Shown here in pieces: positions 37,340-48,967 of a stretch of DNA of 64,000 nt (position 1 is the stretch's first letter; each line of letters begins with the position of its first letter). The stretch comes from Nageia nagi (taxonomy: Eukaryota; Pinophyta): positions 135,160,001 to 135,224,000 of the forward strand of contig JBITNC010000001.1 in assembly GCA_050084985.1 (NCBI GenBank), given 5' to 3'. The notes beneath the pieces were generated by a model that worked only from the letters and a program-made list of their open reading frames with translations, was not told the DNA's origin and did not search any database. Position numbers and translations under genes: made by a program.

Positions 37340-37924
37340 AGTTAGAATTATAATGTTATTTAGGGAATTGTGTAATTAATATGCTTAGCATATTAATAAT
37401 CACCTAAATTTTATTATTAGATGATAATGAGGTTCATGCATGGTGGGTGGAATAGTATTCTCCACCCAACTTAAAATAATAATTGCTAGGTGGAATAGTG
37501 TCTTCACTAACAATTTAATGTAATTCTATATTGTAACTTAGGGTTAACTAACCTATTGTGGTTAGGTTATTTAACCACCTAAGGTTAATTTTTATTCCTA
37601 TAAAAGAAGCTCATTTTGTGAAGATTGGTAAGTGAAGAAGATGAAGATAGGAAGTGAATAGATCTTAGTTAGTAAGATCTTAAGCATGGAAGTTATGCTT
37701 CATGCTAAGGAGAGTCATAGTTGAGATCCATGAAAGTGTACATTATTTGAGAGTATAGTGAAAATGAGACCTTAAGTGGAGTACTCCATGTTATAGAGGA
37801 ACCATTATACATCTTGTGTTACTATATGAGAATGTTTCTTGTATTCTTAGTTTTTAGAATGGTTGATTACTAGTTTCATGGAGATCATACAAGAGTTATT
37901 GGGTTATGGAATCCTTTAATTCCA
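37340..37924 (+). repeat. 5' LTR of element E
   Basis: 585 bases, paired with 50227-50801. First base changed (AGTTAG for TGTTAG). TATA-like CTATAAAAGAAG near 37598. Confidence 0.88.
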
Positions 37925-37929
37925 TAAAA

Positions 37930-37941
37930 TGGTATCAAATC
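37930..37941 (+). other. Primer binding site of element E
   Basis: TGGTATCAAATC, five bases after the LTR if the LTR ends at TTCCA. It matches the Met tRNA-type site at its first eight bases. Confidence 0.65.
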
Positions 37942-40900
37942 ATCCTTATGGGATCTACTCTAAACTCCAACTTGGAAATTTGAGGTAACTCACCTCAAGT
38001 TAAGGTATATCTATACTCTTATCTTATTTCAAGTTTTATAAATAGTTAGTCCATTTCAATTTCTTATTTTGAAGTTGAACCTTGATGTTTATACTCACAT
38101 GATTTATTTGAAAGTAATGGGCTCAAATTTAAGTTATAATCATTACCTTAGTGACATGTTAGTATTATTTCTTGTTCACTAAATCTAACACATGTTATAC
38201 AATTAGATTCTTATGATTTTGAGACTAACATGTTTTAGTTCATGTTATGAATATTGTGTTTGCTTATTTTACAATTTTTTTAACAAGTTGTAAAGCATTG
38301 TAATAGTATTTTTTTATCTAATATATATTTTCCAAATCCTTTATTTGGGATATTAAAATACAATTTGTATGGTGCTCAAGTTATTTATTTTCTATTAGAA
38401 AGCAATTTTTTTAACATGTTGATTTTATTTGCTTTTACAATTTGAAAAAAAAAAAGAAGCAAGGGTGGCTATTTATTTTTGTTAACTATTATTAATCAAA
38501 AGTTTATTATCAATAAAACATGGAAATTTGAGGCCACCAATAATTTAAGCAATAAAAAATATATTTCAACATCACGGCCTATGCACCACCACTCCCACCT
38601 TCCTTGCAGCACCTCCTCCTTCCTTGACCCTTTGCATGATCTTGTGTTCTTCTCCTAATGGAATTTCATTTCCCCAAGACCCTTCCATTTGAGTTAACTT
38701 TAGTTTCTCTAGTGCCACCCTTCCTTGTTCCCACTAATCATGCATGTGCTTATGTGTTTTACATGCCTGCTCCATGAGATCTGCCAGAGTTGCAGCATTT
38801 TCCCACAACATTTCTATTAGAGATGGATAATGCACCCTTCACATCATTAACCCAAGCTCACCACCAGCTTCCTCTAATTTTCCTCCCTAATCCATGTAGC
38901 TCATTCAATTCTTACCTTATCACTTTCACATAGCATGCCTTCACCATCTCCGTAGCCACATTGTTCCTTCCACCACATGCTAGCATGTCCTCATGGGACA
39001 CAAATGGATTCATTTTTATTGATTATTCAATCTGACATGGGTGGTTGGAATTTGCAAAACTAAGTGCATGTTATTGATCCCTCTACTACTGATGGTGCTA
39101 TCTCCTTACCTTTTTTTAATGGTGCATCTTCCATTTTGGATTCACTATATATCTTATTTGGAGATCACCCCAAACCCTCTCTACTGCACCTCATGTTTTA
39201 GCTATTTAACCTCCACATTTATTCCTAATGATCTCTTCTCCTCTACCACCATACCAACATCTGTCAAATACCAACACACTAACTCAGCTAGTCATGCAAG
39301 TGGTTTTTTATCACATGGTCAAAGGTTTACTTTCCCCAGCCATCGATCCTTTCACCAACCCCCTCCTTCTCACCACCTTCCTTTTTTTAATATGTTTGGT
39401 AAACACCTTAACTATCCTCACTAATGTGCCATCCTTTCCACCCTATGCATTATGTGTTTCACATCTCGTGGTGGTTGCCCACCTTTGACTTTATTTGTAT
39501 AGGTGGGGGAAGAGATTATGAGTCTTTTACTTAAAAGTTTATGCATGCCTAATATTTTCTTAAAACTTAATTTTTGGTGATAAAAGCTTAAGGACTTAAA
39601 ATTTCAGTTAAATATTTTTAAATCAAAAATGCATGCTTAGGACTTAAATTTTTTGGAGATGCATGCTTATGATTTAAAAATGCATGATTATGCCTCTTAA
39701 ATTCTAGTTCTTATGAAGAAATAATGCATGCTTAATTTTTAGATTGATGCATACTTCTTTAAGTTAATGATGCATACTTATACTTATGGGATTGATGTAT
39801 GCTCTTATGCAAAGTTAATAGACTTGTGCAAAATAAGGATTGATGTAAAGATGTCCTTTAGGAGTTAGTAAACAAAACCCATTGGACACTTAGGTTTTGA
39901 GTTATTGAATGGATGATATTTTACTTATGCTCTTTTATATTTTGTACTTTGATTTATTTTCTTATGCAAATAAATATGCAAATATTGAAATGAGAAATCC
40001 TTAAAATAAACACACCCATACGTATATTCCACAACATGACTTGTTTGGGGAGCCATGAAGTGAGGACAAGTGGACTGGATCTTTTAAGTTTGATGATCCA
40101 AGTGGTGAAAAGTTCATACTACTTAATTTCCCCTAAGTGCTTTGTTAGTCTAGATTTAACTCCAATAGGTGGACAAGTATGTGTGTAGTGATACCACATA
40201 TCCACATGTCCATTCAAAGATTATCCTGATAACTTAGGAGAACAACTTGAACCTAATCAAAATTAATAATTTGGCCAATCCAATAAATATCAAAACTTTG
40301 AAAAATAGCTAGTACTTCTCCTTGTGAGAGTATATTCCTACCCAAGGGGAATTGGTTAAGGATTGGTAGTACTTGGGCTTCTCTTGTGTGGGCATCCAGA
40401 TGAAAGCCTAATTTTAGACAAGATAAGAAGCCTCAACCATGTCACTCTATATCTAATGGTGTTATTTTTATCTCACAAATGTTGAGCTATGGTGATTTGT
40501 TCTACAAGCACGAGGGTTTGCTCATCCTTAAAAATGTATATACTTCAAAATTAAGTATTTTGTGCATTATACTTTGAAATATTTTATGCACTAACATTAT
40601 TATGTTTTATGCACATCATTATTTACAATGTATTTAAATTAAAATTATTGTATTTAAGGATTATATTGAGAACTTGAAAACTTATCCAATAAATAATTTG
40701 GTACAAGATAAAGCAAAAATCATATTTATTAATTCTATAAAGTTTCACTCATATGCCCAAGTGGATAGCCAAACTAAGTAGAATCATTGGCATAATCGGA
40801 AGAGTTGGAGTTATAACTCTTAGGATCTATGATAGGCAAACTAGGCATATTGAATAACATAGCACAAATGATCGAAGAGAAATGACACTTGATGTTAAAA

Positions 40901-42513
40901 AATGGGTAGTACATCCATTGATCTCCTTCTTGCATTAGTTGTAAAACATAAGTGGACTCCCAATTAAGATTTTGTCACCATACTATAAATGCAACGATAT
41001 AGAGGTGATAGTACTCATGAGGATGTAGCATTACAAGACTTGCATAGTGCAAAAAATGGAAGATAAAAGGTGTCCATGAATAATAAAGGATGATTTTCCA
41101 TGTCTAATTTGAATGATAGACAAATGTGAGTATGAGGCACAACTACTTGGCATCCTCCAAATGATGGATAAAGCAGATGGACCATCGATGGAGACTTCGA
41201 CCATCTTATATGTGAACCAAGTTTTATTGCATAGTAGTTTGTAGCATAGTGTAAGCATGTTGTAAGATTCAACCCTGAATACGTCAATAAAGAATTTCTT
41301 AGGGAAGATCAACATGAAAACCTTGGAAAATGCTCATATCCATGATGAATGACAAGTGAGTTAGATCTTTTTTAAGGATTTCATAAATAAATGAAAATGA
41401 TGGTGATCAACTAGAATACAATGAATTTATATAATTAAAAACTAACTAGATCATTAATCATAAATGAAAATATCAAAATGGATCAACCATACAAGCATAA
41501 TAACCAATGCGACCTTATACTTTACTTTATTAAAATACTGAAAAAGATTTCCACTGACAAGCCCAAGTGGATGGTGCTTATGATTTGATTAATGCTAGTC
41601 TAGTAAATGGTAATCAGAATCTAAAGAATTAGCATCATCTTCAGATACGCTAGAATTGGATGTGTCTAATCCTAAAATATATTAATGTGAAAAAGGTAAA
41701 AAGTGATAAGAAAAAGAAAAATGGTGACATAAAATATGATGTCCACCTCGCCAAGCAACATGAAAAGAGTACATGGATGACCATTAAAGCCCATGATAAC
41801 AAACTACCCATGCAATAGTGAGTGGTCCAAAATGCTTTTGTGGATGTAGGGAAGGAGATCCAATGTAGCATATGAATTGTAAAAGATAGCGATTGAATGG
41901 GGTATAGACCATTATACACCATATCCAATCAGGTCGACTGAGCAAATGAAATAATAGATGAACATGATCCTCATAATTGAGATGAAAAATCATGCAAATA
42001 CCATAACAATTGTCTAGGTACAATTATAGAAATACTAGTTGTTGGTTCAATAAAACCTCAGATATGATCAAATCATGATTTTCTAAAGCTACATGAATTC
42101 TACAATGCACTATGTTATCCTAGAGATCACTTGATAGGGCATTAAATTGAGAAACATCCATGATGGATAACCAAAAATAAAAGTTTTTAGCTCAAATCAT
42201 AAATGCAAAGCATCAAATGATAAGTGAAGATTATTTACAGTTATTTATAATGCATATGATTTGATATAATCAAATTTTAATAATTGTGACAACTAGAAAA
42301 AAAATTTACGATGATAAAATATCTCACCTACTCCTCATTTAATAGATTGATTTCATACATGTCAGGATGGTAATAATGATAGTACTACTAAGCTGCGTAA
42401 TGACTAAGTCATCACTATGCTATTTTTCTCTCTCCTCTTAACTATTAAATTGGATAGTTTAATCATGAGTGATAGGTTGATTGTTCATGACTCCCATAGA
42501 GAATTTTATTGCA
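37942..42513. other. Element E internal region, no recognisable gene
   Basis: Open frames at 39041-39424 (plus) and 41015-41315 and 41650-42023 (minus) resemble nothing I know. 38560-39480 is pyrimidine-rich on the plus strand. 39540-39815 has a cluster of TGCATGCTTA-like words. The stretch beginning near 40740 and that beginning near 41555 share short phrases (for example GCCCAAGTGGAT), hinting at an old duplication of about 800 bases. Confidence 0.4.
39540..39815. repeat. Cluster of TGCATGCTTA-like words
   Basis: Variants of ATGCATGCTTA occur about eight times in 275 bases, with irregular spacing. CATGCA is also a known plant seed-gene element, but nothing here shows a regulatory role. Confidence 0.6.
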
Positions 42514-42913
42514 CACATGGGAAGTTCTTTCTTGAGTTCTGAAACATATGGGCAGACTTAAAGAATGCCTACCTTCACCACAAACTAGCTACCACAAAGG
42601 TTGAGATGGAGATAATGGCCCATTGTTATGATATGCTACAACAAAAGAAAGTTCTATGTATATAATATTACCATGAACTTTTGGTTGAGTACAATAAACT
42701 ACTAACCGAGAAAAATATGTGGCAATTACAAGCAACAACGAATGAGATACAAGGGCACGATGTAAGCACTAGCCATTATGAAATGCAAAGATTAAAAGAA
42801 AAGTGGAAGAAAAGGGCCTTTTAATATAAGGATATCCTTAAACACTTTAATATTTATATTCCAAAGGAAATAGCATCTAAATCTTTTGTTGGTTCTACAA
42901 AATTTGAACCATA
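42514..42913 (+). pseudogene. Decayed coiled-coil-like reading frame in element E
   Basis: One frame gives about 130 codons with only four stops, reading WADLKNAYLHHKLATTKVEME, YHELLVEYNKLLTEKNMW, MQRLKEKWKKR and HFNIYIPKEIA. Heptad-like Leu and charged residues suggest a coiled coil, as in some gag proteins. I do not recognise the family. Confidence 0.4.
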
Positions 42914-43358
42914 ATCTCAATCATAGCAATCGATCACTTTGATATGGAATGGACATTCCTACACTAAACCCACATGTCCTTTATTCACCAAGCCTTCTTT
43001 CTAAAGTAGGGTTGGTGAAATATCCCTCTAAGGGGGGTATTGGTTGAATTCTTATTGAATTCTTTATTTGTTATTGTAATATGTATGCAGACTTTCTCAA
43101 ATCCAAGCCTTTTATTTCCCAAAGCAAGTTCTTGATGACATAATTGCAGCTCTATTCATCTACATTTTGTTTTTACTTTGATGTTGGGAAGGTGGATCCA
43201 TTTTTTATGGATTATGTTACATTACTAAATCCAAGTCTCTTTTGTTGATGGCTTTTGTTACATGCATCTTTCGTTGATTATGTGTTGTATAGTGTTGATT
43301 TTATTGTACTTCTTCATGGTAAGTTCACTTTGTGTGAGGAACTTATTATACAACTTGG

Positions 43359-43580
43359 CCTATCTTGTACTATTCAATTATTCACATGTGAGAAACTCTT
43401 CTGTGTCTTTTGACACTATTCAGTTATCCATATGTGAGGAACTCATATGTGTAAACTCTATTTTTTTGGCCTATCTTGCACTATTCAGTTATTCATATGC
43501 AAAGAACTCTTATGTGTCTTTTGACACCATTTAGTTATCCATATGTGAGGAACTTGTATGTGCATGCTCTCTTTGTAATG
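43359..43580. repeat. Tandem repeat, two units of about 111 bases
   Basis: Units start at 43359 and 43470 with CCTATCTTG-ACTATTCA. Each contains GTGTCTTTTGACAC and ATATGTGAGGAACT. Confidence 0.85.
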
Positions 43581-43610
43581 ATAATCAACACATGTGTTAT
43601 ATACAATAGA

Positions 43611-43800
43611 TAATTATAAGTATTGGCTTGGCATCTTTTATGATGACTTATAGTGCACCATAACATCCATGTTTTGTTTGTTGACTATAAGTATTGGCTT
43701 ATCATCCTTCATGATGACTTATAGTGCAACATAAATCTAAGTATCTTTTGGTGACTATAAGGATTGGCTTGCCATCTCTATGATAGCTTATAGTGCACTA
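43611..43800. repeat. Tandem repeat, three units of about 70 bases
   Basis: The phrase TATAAGTATTGGCTT followed by CATC, ATGATGACTTATAGTGCA is seen three times, with mild divergence in the third unit. Confidence 0.85.
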
Positions 43801-43993
43801 GTGGCCACACTCTTTTCTCCTTCCATGACAATGGAAGATGCTTTCATAATGATAGAAGATTGATCCATGATGATGGATTATTTACATATTGTTGCTAAAA
43901 TTTGGATCATTTCAATTGATTAATGCTACCAATTTTCTCATTTCCCTCTTAACTAGTAGCATGGTTAGTATTGAATTCTAATTATATAATCTT

Positions 43994-44251
43994 AGCTCAC
44001 TCTTGGTAATGTCAAGTTTATTTGTTGTGCTATCTTGACTCACTCTTGGTACAGTCAAGTTTATTTGTTATGGCATCTTGACTCACTCTTGGTAAATTCA
44101 AGTTTATTTGTTATGGCATCTTGACTCACTCTTGGTAAAATCAAGTTTATTTGTTGTGGCATCTTGACTCACTCTTGGTAAAGTCAAGTTTATTTGTTAT
44201 GGCATTTTGACTCACTCTTGGTAAAGTCAAGTTTCTTTGTTATGGTACTTA
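43994..44251. repeat. Tandem repeat, six units of 43 bases
   Basis: CACTCTTGGTA begins at 43998 and then at 44041, 44084, 44127, 44170 and 44213, exactly 43 bases apart. It lies just before the insertion point of copia C2. Confidence 0.93.
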
Positions 44252-44344
44252 AGATAGCATTTTGTGCCTTATGATCTTTGTTTTACCTTTCAATCTTGCT
44301 ATCCATATTGGTCAAGATGGCCTTTCTTCTTGGCATGATTCATG

Positions 44345-44965
44345 TGTTAGAAAAATGGAGACTATGACAGAACCGGCCAGTCGGCCAACCGGCTAAGATG
44401 CCAGTAAATCTGAAGGATAGTTTTGTTTATAAAGCCAACCGATCTGCAGGGCAGTTTCTTTCTCATTTCAAACCAATTTTCAGTTGCCAAGGAGCCATGA
44501 CACCTGTTCAATAGTTGTAGAAGGGTTGGGGGTTACCTAACGACCTTCCTGATCCAACTTGGGTTTAAGTTGGGTTAGTTTGTACCTATAAATAAGAGGC
44601 TTGAGTTGAGGCATGTATGTAGTTGGAATATGTGTGTATGACTATAATTTGACAGCATTTGTGAGGTTGATTGTAATTGTTGAGAGAGAGATTGTAGTGA
44701 AGCTTTGTTGTAACTCCAAAGTGAAGGTTGTAGCAAGGTTATGCTACTGATGTATTGCTTGGAGGATTTGAATGCAAAAGGGTTGAAAGCTTCTTCATGG
44801 ATGTAGCCTACATTGGGTGAACCACGTTATCTCTTGTGTTTCTCTTGTGTGATTAATGTTCATGTATGTTTGATTTCAATAGTATGCTTAATTATTGTTT
44901 CTCTTTGCCAAGGACAATAAGAATTGTGAATGCTCTTGCTTATATAAACTCTTAAAATCCCAACA
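44345..44965 (+). repeat. 5' LTR of C2
   Basis: 621 bases from TGTTAG to CAACA. TATA-like CTATAAATAAGAGGC near 44587 should start the element RNA some 30 bases further on. A segment of about 80 bases near the left end is longer than in C1. Confidence 0.94.
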
Positions 44966-44967
44966 AT

Positions 44968-44980
44968 TGGTATCAGAGCC
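44968..44980 (+). other. Primer binding site of C2
   Basis: TGGTATCAGAGCC, two bases after the LTR. Perfect match to the Met tRNA-type site. Confidence 0.92.
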
Positions 44981-45045
44981 ACGTTGTTGTGTTGGGATTT
45001 TGTTGGTGAATCTTGTGTGTAGATTGGAAATCAAGGAAGAGCACT

Positions 45046-46521
45046 ATGGCAAAAGAAGGGAGGCTGAAGGTGGAAAGGTTTAATGGGCAAGGATTTCAGT
45101 TTTGGAAAATGCAAATGGAAGACTACCTCTACCAAAAGGATCTCTATCTACCTCTAGAAGAGAAGAGTAAGAAACCTACTTCTATGAGTGATGAAGAGTG
45201 GAATCTCTTGGATAGAAAGGCTTTGGGTGCTGTAAGAATTTGTTTAAGTTCTAGTGTAGCTTTCAATATTTCCAATGAAAAAACCACTAAAGGTGTAATG
45301 GATAAACTTGCTAAGATGTATGAAAAACCATCTGCCTCAAACAAAGTATACCTAATGAAGAAATTGTTTAACATGAAGATGAATGAAGGTAGTTCAGTTC
45401 AGGACCATGTTAATGAATTCAATACAATCACAAATCAATTAACTTCAGTAAGTTTAGAATTTGAAGATGAAGTAAGGGCTTTGTTAATTCTATGTTCACT
45501 TCCGGATAGTTGGAATAGCTTTGTTATGGCTGTTAGCAATTCTTCTTCTAATGCAAAATTGGTCTTTGATGAAGTTGTTGGAACAATTCTTAGTGAGGAC
45601 ATGAGGAGAAAGTCCACGAGAGAATGCTCCAATGCTGCTCTCACAGTAGAGGCAAGAGGAAGATCAAAAGAAAGAAGGAGAAGCAAGTCAAGAAGCAAAT
45701 CACAAGGAAGGTCTAAATCAAAAGGTAAATTGGAATGTTGGTATTGTGGTAAAAAGGGTCACATTAAAAAGGATTGTTGGAATAGGAAAGGTAAAGAATG
45801 TGAAAGTAGTAACAATGAAAGCACAAGTAATCAAGAGGTAAATATAGTTGGTGAATTAATCCAAGATGCTTTAATCATGTCTAACGAAAAGAATAATGAT
45901 TATTGGGTTCTTGATTCGGGTGCTTCATATCATGCTACTCCACATAAGGACTTCTTTTCTAATTACACACATGGTGACTTTGGTCAAGTATTATTAGGTA
46001 ATGAACATCCATGCAAAATTGTTGGTATGGGCAATATAACAATGAAATTACCTAATGGAACACAATGGACTCTTAATGAAGCAAGACACATTCCAGATCT
46101 TAAAAGAAATCTTATATCAATAAGTAAATTGGACAAGGAGGGCTATGTGATGACATTTAGAGATGGTAATTGGAAAGTATCTAAAGGTTCAATGGTATTT
46201 GCAAAGGGAAATTTGGTGGGATCTCTTTATTTAGTCACAAATGTCTTTGATTATTCATTAAATCTTGTTTCCATTGGCAATGATACATCACTATGGCATA
46301 ATAGACTTGGACATATGAGTGAAAAAGGTATGAAAATGTTACACTCTAATGGTTCACTTCCTAATCTAAAAGAAGTTGATTTAGGATTTTGTGAAGATTG
46401 TGTGTATGGAAAACAAAAGAAGGTTAGATTTCTTAAAGTTGGCAATGAAAAGAAGAGTCACAAATTAGAGCTTGTTCATACAAATGTGTGGGGTCCTGCA
46501 CAGGTTTGCTCACTTGGGGGG
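45046..46521 (+). pseudogene. gag: C2 gag, zinc knuckle, protease, pre-integrase domain
   Basis: The frame opens at 45013, but the likely start is Met at 45046 (MAKEGRLKVERF), matching C1's start. Gag occupies roughly residues 1-225 (FNGQGFQFWKMQMEDYL, the UBN2-type core). An Arg/Ser/Lys-rich stretch precedes a CX2CX4HX4C zinc knuckle at residues 231-244. The protease active site DSG is at residues 290-292 (WVLDSGASYHATP). The pre-integrase block LWHNRLGHM with its Cys pair follows near residue 415-450. The integrase starts with HTNVWGP, where the first catalytic Asp has become Asn (46483-46485). A run of six G at 46516-46521, one more than C1 implies, shifts the frame. Confidence 0.94.
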
Positions 46522-47536
46522 CTCATCTTATTTTGTCACTTTTATTGATGATTGTACCAGGAAGACATGGGTATACTGTATTAAAAAGAAATCTGATGTG
46601 TTTGAAACTTTTAAGAGGTGGAAGGTATTGGTTGAGAATGAATCTAATTCTAAGTTAAAATGTCTTAAGTCAGATAATGGTGGGGAATTTTGCAATAATG
46701 AGTTTGATTCATTTTGTTCACACAATGGCATTAGAAGGATTAAGGTGGTTCCTAGAACTCCACAGGAAAATGGGGTTGCAGAAAGAATGAATAGGACTAT
46801 CTTGGAAAGGGCTAGAAGTATGAGGATACATGCTGGGTTTCCTTTGAATCTTTGGGCTGATGCTATTGACACTGCTATTTACTTGATTAACAGGGGTCCA
46901 TCTATGGCTTTAGATGGAGGCATTCCAGAGGAGATGTGGACAGGTAAAAAGGTGAATTACTCATTCTTGAGAGTCTTTGGTTGTGAGGCTTTTGCACATG
47001 TTGATAAAGAGAATAGAAATAAACTTGATGCAAAATCACAAAAATGCTATCTTATTGGATATGGTGTTAATGAATTGGAATATAGGTTATGGGATGTTGA
47101 TAACCATAAAATCATTAGAAGTAGAGATGTTGTATTCAACGAGAATAGCATGTATAAAGACAGGTTGCAAAAGGTTGAGGAACCCAAGTTTGTATCTCTA
47201 GAAGATGTTGATCAATATAAGGATCCTGATGATAATAATGTACCTCCACCACAAACACCTCAAACTTTGTCACTTAGAAGGTCCACAAGGATTAGAAATC
47301 CTCCTGAAAGATATTCTCCTGCTCTTTATCATATTCTTTATACTGATGGTGGTGAACCTGAATGTTTTGATGAAGCGATGCAGGGTGGTACACAGATTAA
47401 GTGGGAGCATGCTATGAAGGAGGAGATGGAATCCTTACTTAAGAATCAGACTTGGAGTTTGGTTGAGCTTCCAGAGGGTAAGAAGGCACTTACTAACAAA
47501 TGGGTGTACAGGATAAAGGAAGAAGTGGACGGGTGA
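46522..47536 (+). pseudogene. pol: C2 integrase core and RT linker
   Basis: The second frame continues with SSYFVTFIDDCTRKTWVYC, KSDNGGEFCNNEFDSFC (second catalytic Asp kept), PQENGVAERMNRTILERARSM (catalytic Glu block) and VFGCEAFAHV. The C-terminal part has SLRRSTRI, the usual copia linker, and then enters the RT with NKWVYRIKEEVDG. It ends at TGA 47534-47536, a likely CGA-to-TGA change. Catalysis would also be lost by the Asn in the first Asp position upstream. Confidence 0.93.
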
Positions 47537-48109
47537 CAAAGGTACAAGGCAAGACTTGTGGTAAAAGGTTTCGAACAGAAAAAAGGTATTAATTATGATG
47601 AGATCTTTTCTCCAGTTGTTAAAATGACCTCGATTAGAGCAATATTGAGTCTTGTTGCTACTAAAAATTTGTTTCTTGAACAACTGGATGTAAAGACAAC
47701 TTTCCTTCATGGGGATTTGGAGGAGGATATTTATATGCATCAACCCGAAGGTTTTGAGGTCAAAGGTAAAGAAGGGTATGTATGTAAATTGGAAAAGAGT
47801 TTGTATGGTTTAAAACAAGCACCCAGGAAATGGTATCATAAGTTTGACACTCTCATGATAACAAATGAATTTGTAAGATGTCAATCTGATCATTGTGTGT
47901 ATGTAAAGAAGACAACAAATGACAACTATGTAATCTTGCTTTTATATGTGGATGACATGTTGGTAGCAGGATCTAGTATGCAGGATATTGTTGATCTTAA
48001 GGAAAAGTTGGCTAAAAATTTTGAAATGAAAGATTTGGGTGAAGCTAAACAAATACTTGGAATGAAAATAACAAGAGATAAACAAAACCACTTGCTTAGA
48101 CTGAGTTAA
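47537..48109 (+). pseudogene. pol: C2 reverse transcriptase
   Basis: Same frame as the integrase. Reads [77 protein letters not shown] and the catalytic YVDD at 47945-47956, then LGMKITRDKQNHLLRLS. Ends at TAA 48107-48109 where C1 has CAA. All copia RT blocks are intact. Confidence 0.94.
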
Positions 48110-48907
48110 GAAGACTATATTGAAAAAGTTCTTAAACGGTTCAATATGAATAATGCAAAATCTGTAACTTTACCATTGGCAAAACATTTTAAACTCATCG
48201 AACATTTATGTCCTAAGATAGATAAGGAAAAGGAGTACATGACTAAGGTTCCTTATGCTTCAGCAGTTGGGAGTTTAATGTATGCAATGGTATGTACTAG
48301 ACCAGATATAGCACAAGCAGTGGGAGTGGTTAGTAGATTCATGAATAATCCAGGAAAAGGGCATTGGGAAGTAGTTAAATGGATCCTTAGGTATTTAAGG
48401 GGTACTTCTCATTACTCTTTATGTTTTGGTGGATCTAACTCTTGTCTACAAGGTTATGTTGATTCTGACATGGCAGGTGATATAGATGGTGGGAGAAGCA
48501 CTACAGGTTATGTGTTTACCATTGGAGGTACAACAGTTAGTTGGATTTCAAAACTCCAACAGGTTGTGGCTCTCTCCACTACTGAGGCAGAGTACGTGGC
48601 GATCACGGAGGTGAGTAAAGAGTTGATTTGGTTGAAGAGACTGATGGAGGAACTGGGAAAGGTGCAGGAGGATGCGAAGCTATGGAGTGATAGCCAGAGT
48701 GCTATCCATGTTGTAAAGAACTCAGCCTATCATTCGAGAACCAAGCATATCAAATTGAGGTACCACTTCATCAGGGCAGCATTGGAGGATGGTTCAGTCA
48801 GTTTAGGGAAGATTCACATATCACAAAATCCTGCAGACATGTTCATGAAAGTTGTTACAAAGGAGAAGTTGGGCTCTTGCTCAACTTGGATTGGTCTTAA
48901 GGAGTAA
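48110..48907 (+). pseudogene. pol: C2 RT C-terminus and RNase H
   Basis: Same frame after the TAA. Has SAVGSLMYAMVCTRPDIAQAV, VDSDMAGDIDGGRSTTGYVF with the first RNase H Asp, STTEAEYVAI, LWSDSQSAIH, and RTKHIKLRYHFIR. Natural stop at 48905-48907 (WIGLKE). All RNase H landmark acids are visible. Confidence 0.93.
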
Positions 48908-48954
48908 AGGCTGAGATGAGGAGCTTTTGACCCTTGTTGTAGAGGAAGAAGTCT

Positions 48955-48967
48955 CCAAGTGGGAGAT
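48955..48967 (+). other. Polypurine tract of C2
   Basis: CCAAGTGGGAGAT, directly before the 3' LTR start TGTTAG. The same tract is seen on the minus strand in C1. Confidence 0.88.

Noticed and set aside
39041-39488. Overlapping plus-strand open frames as a real gene
   Set aside because: They lie in pyrimidine-rich sequence, have no recognisable domain and no sign of conserved coding.
41015-42023. Minus-strand open frames in element E as a membrane protein gene
   Set aside because: The hydrophobic content comes from AT-rich sequence. No family similarity or consistent frame was seen.
43012-43060. CTAAGGGGGGTA as the polypurine tract of another LTR element inside E
   Set aside because: No LTR start with a matching partner follows it in the window.
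43994-44251. CRISPR-like array
   Set aside because: Units are contiguous 43-base tandem copies without spacers, in a plant retroelement.
45144-46445. Minus-strand frames opposite the C2 gag-protease region
   Set aside because: Shadows of the real plus-strand polyprotein; the mirror frames also appear opposite C1.
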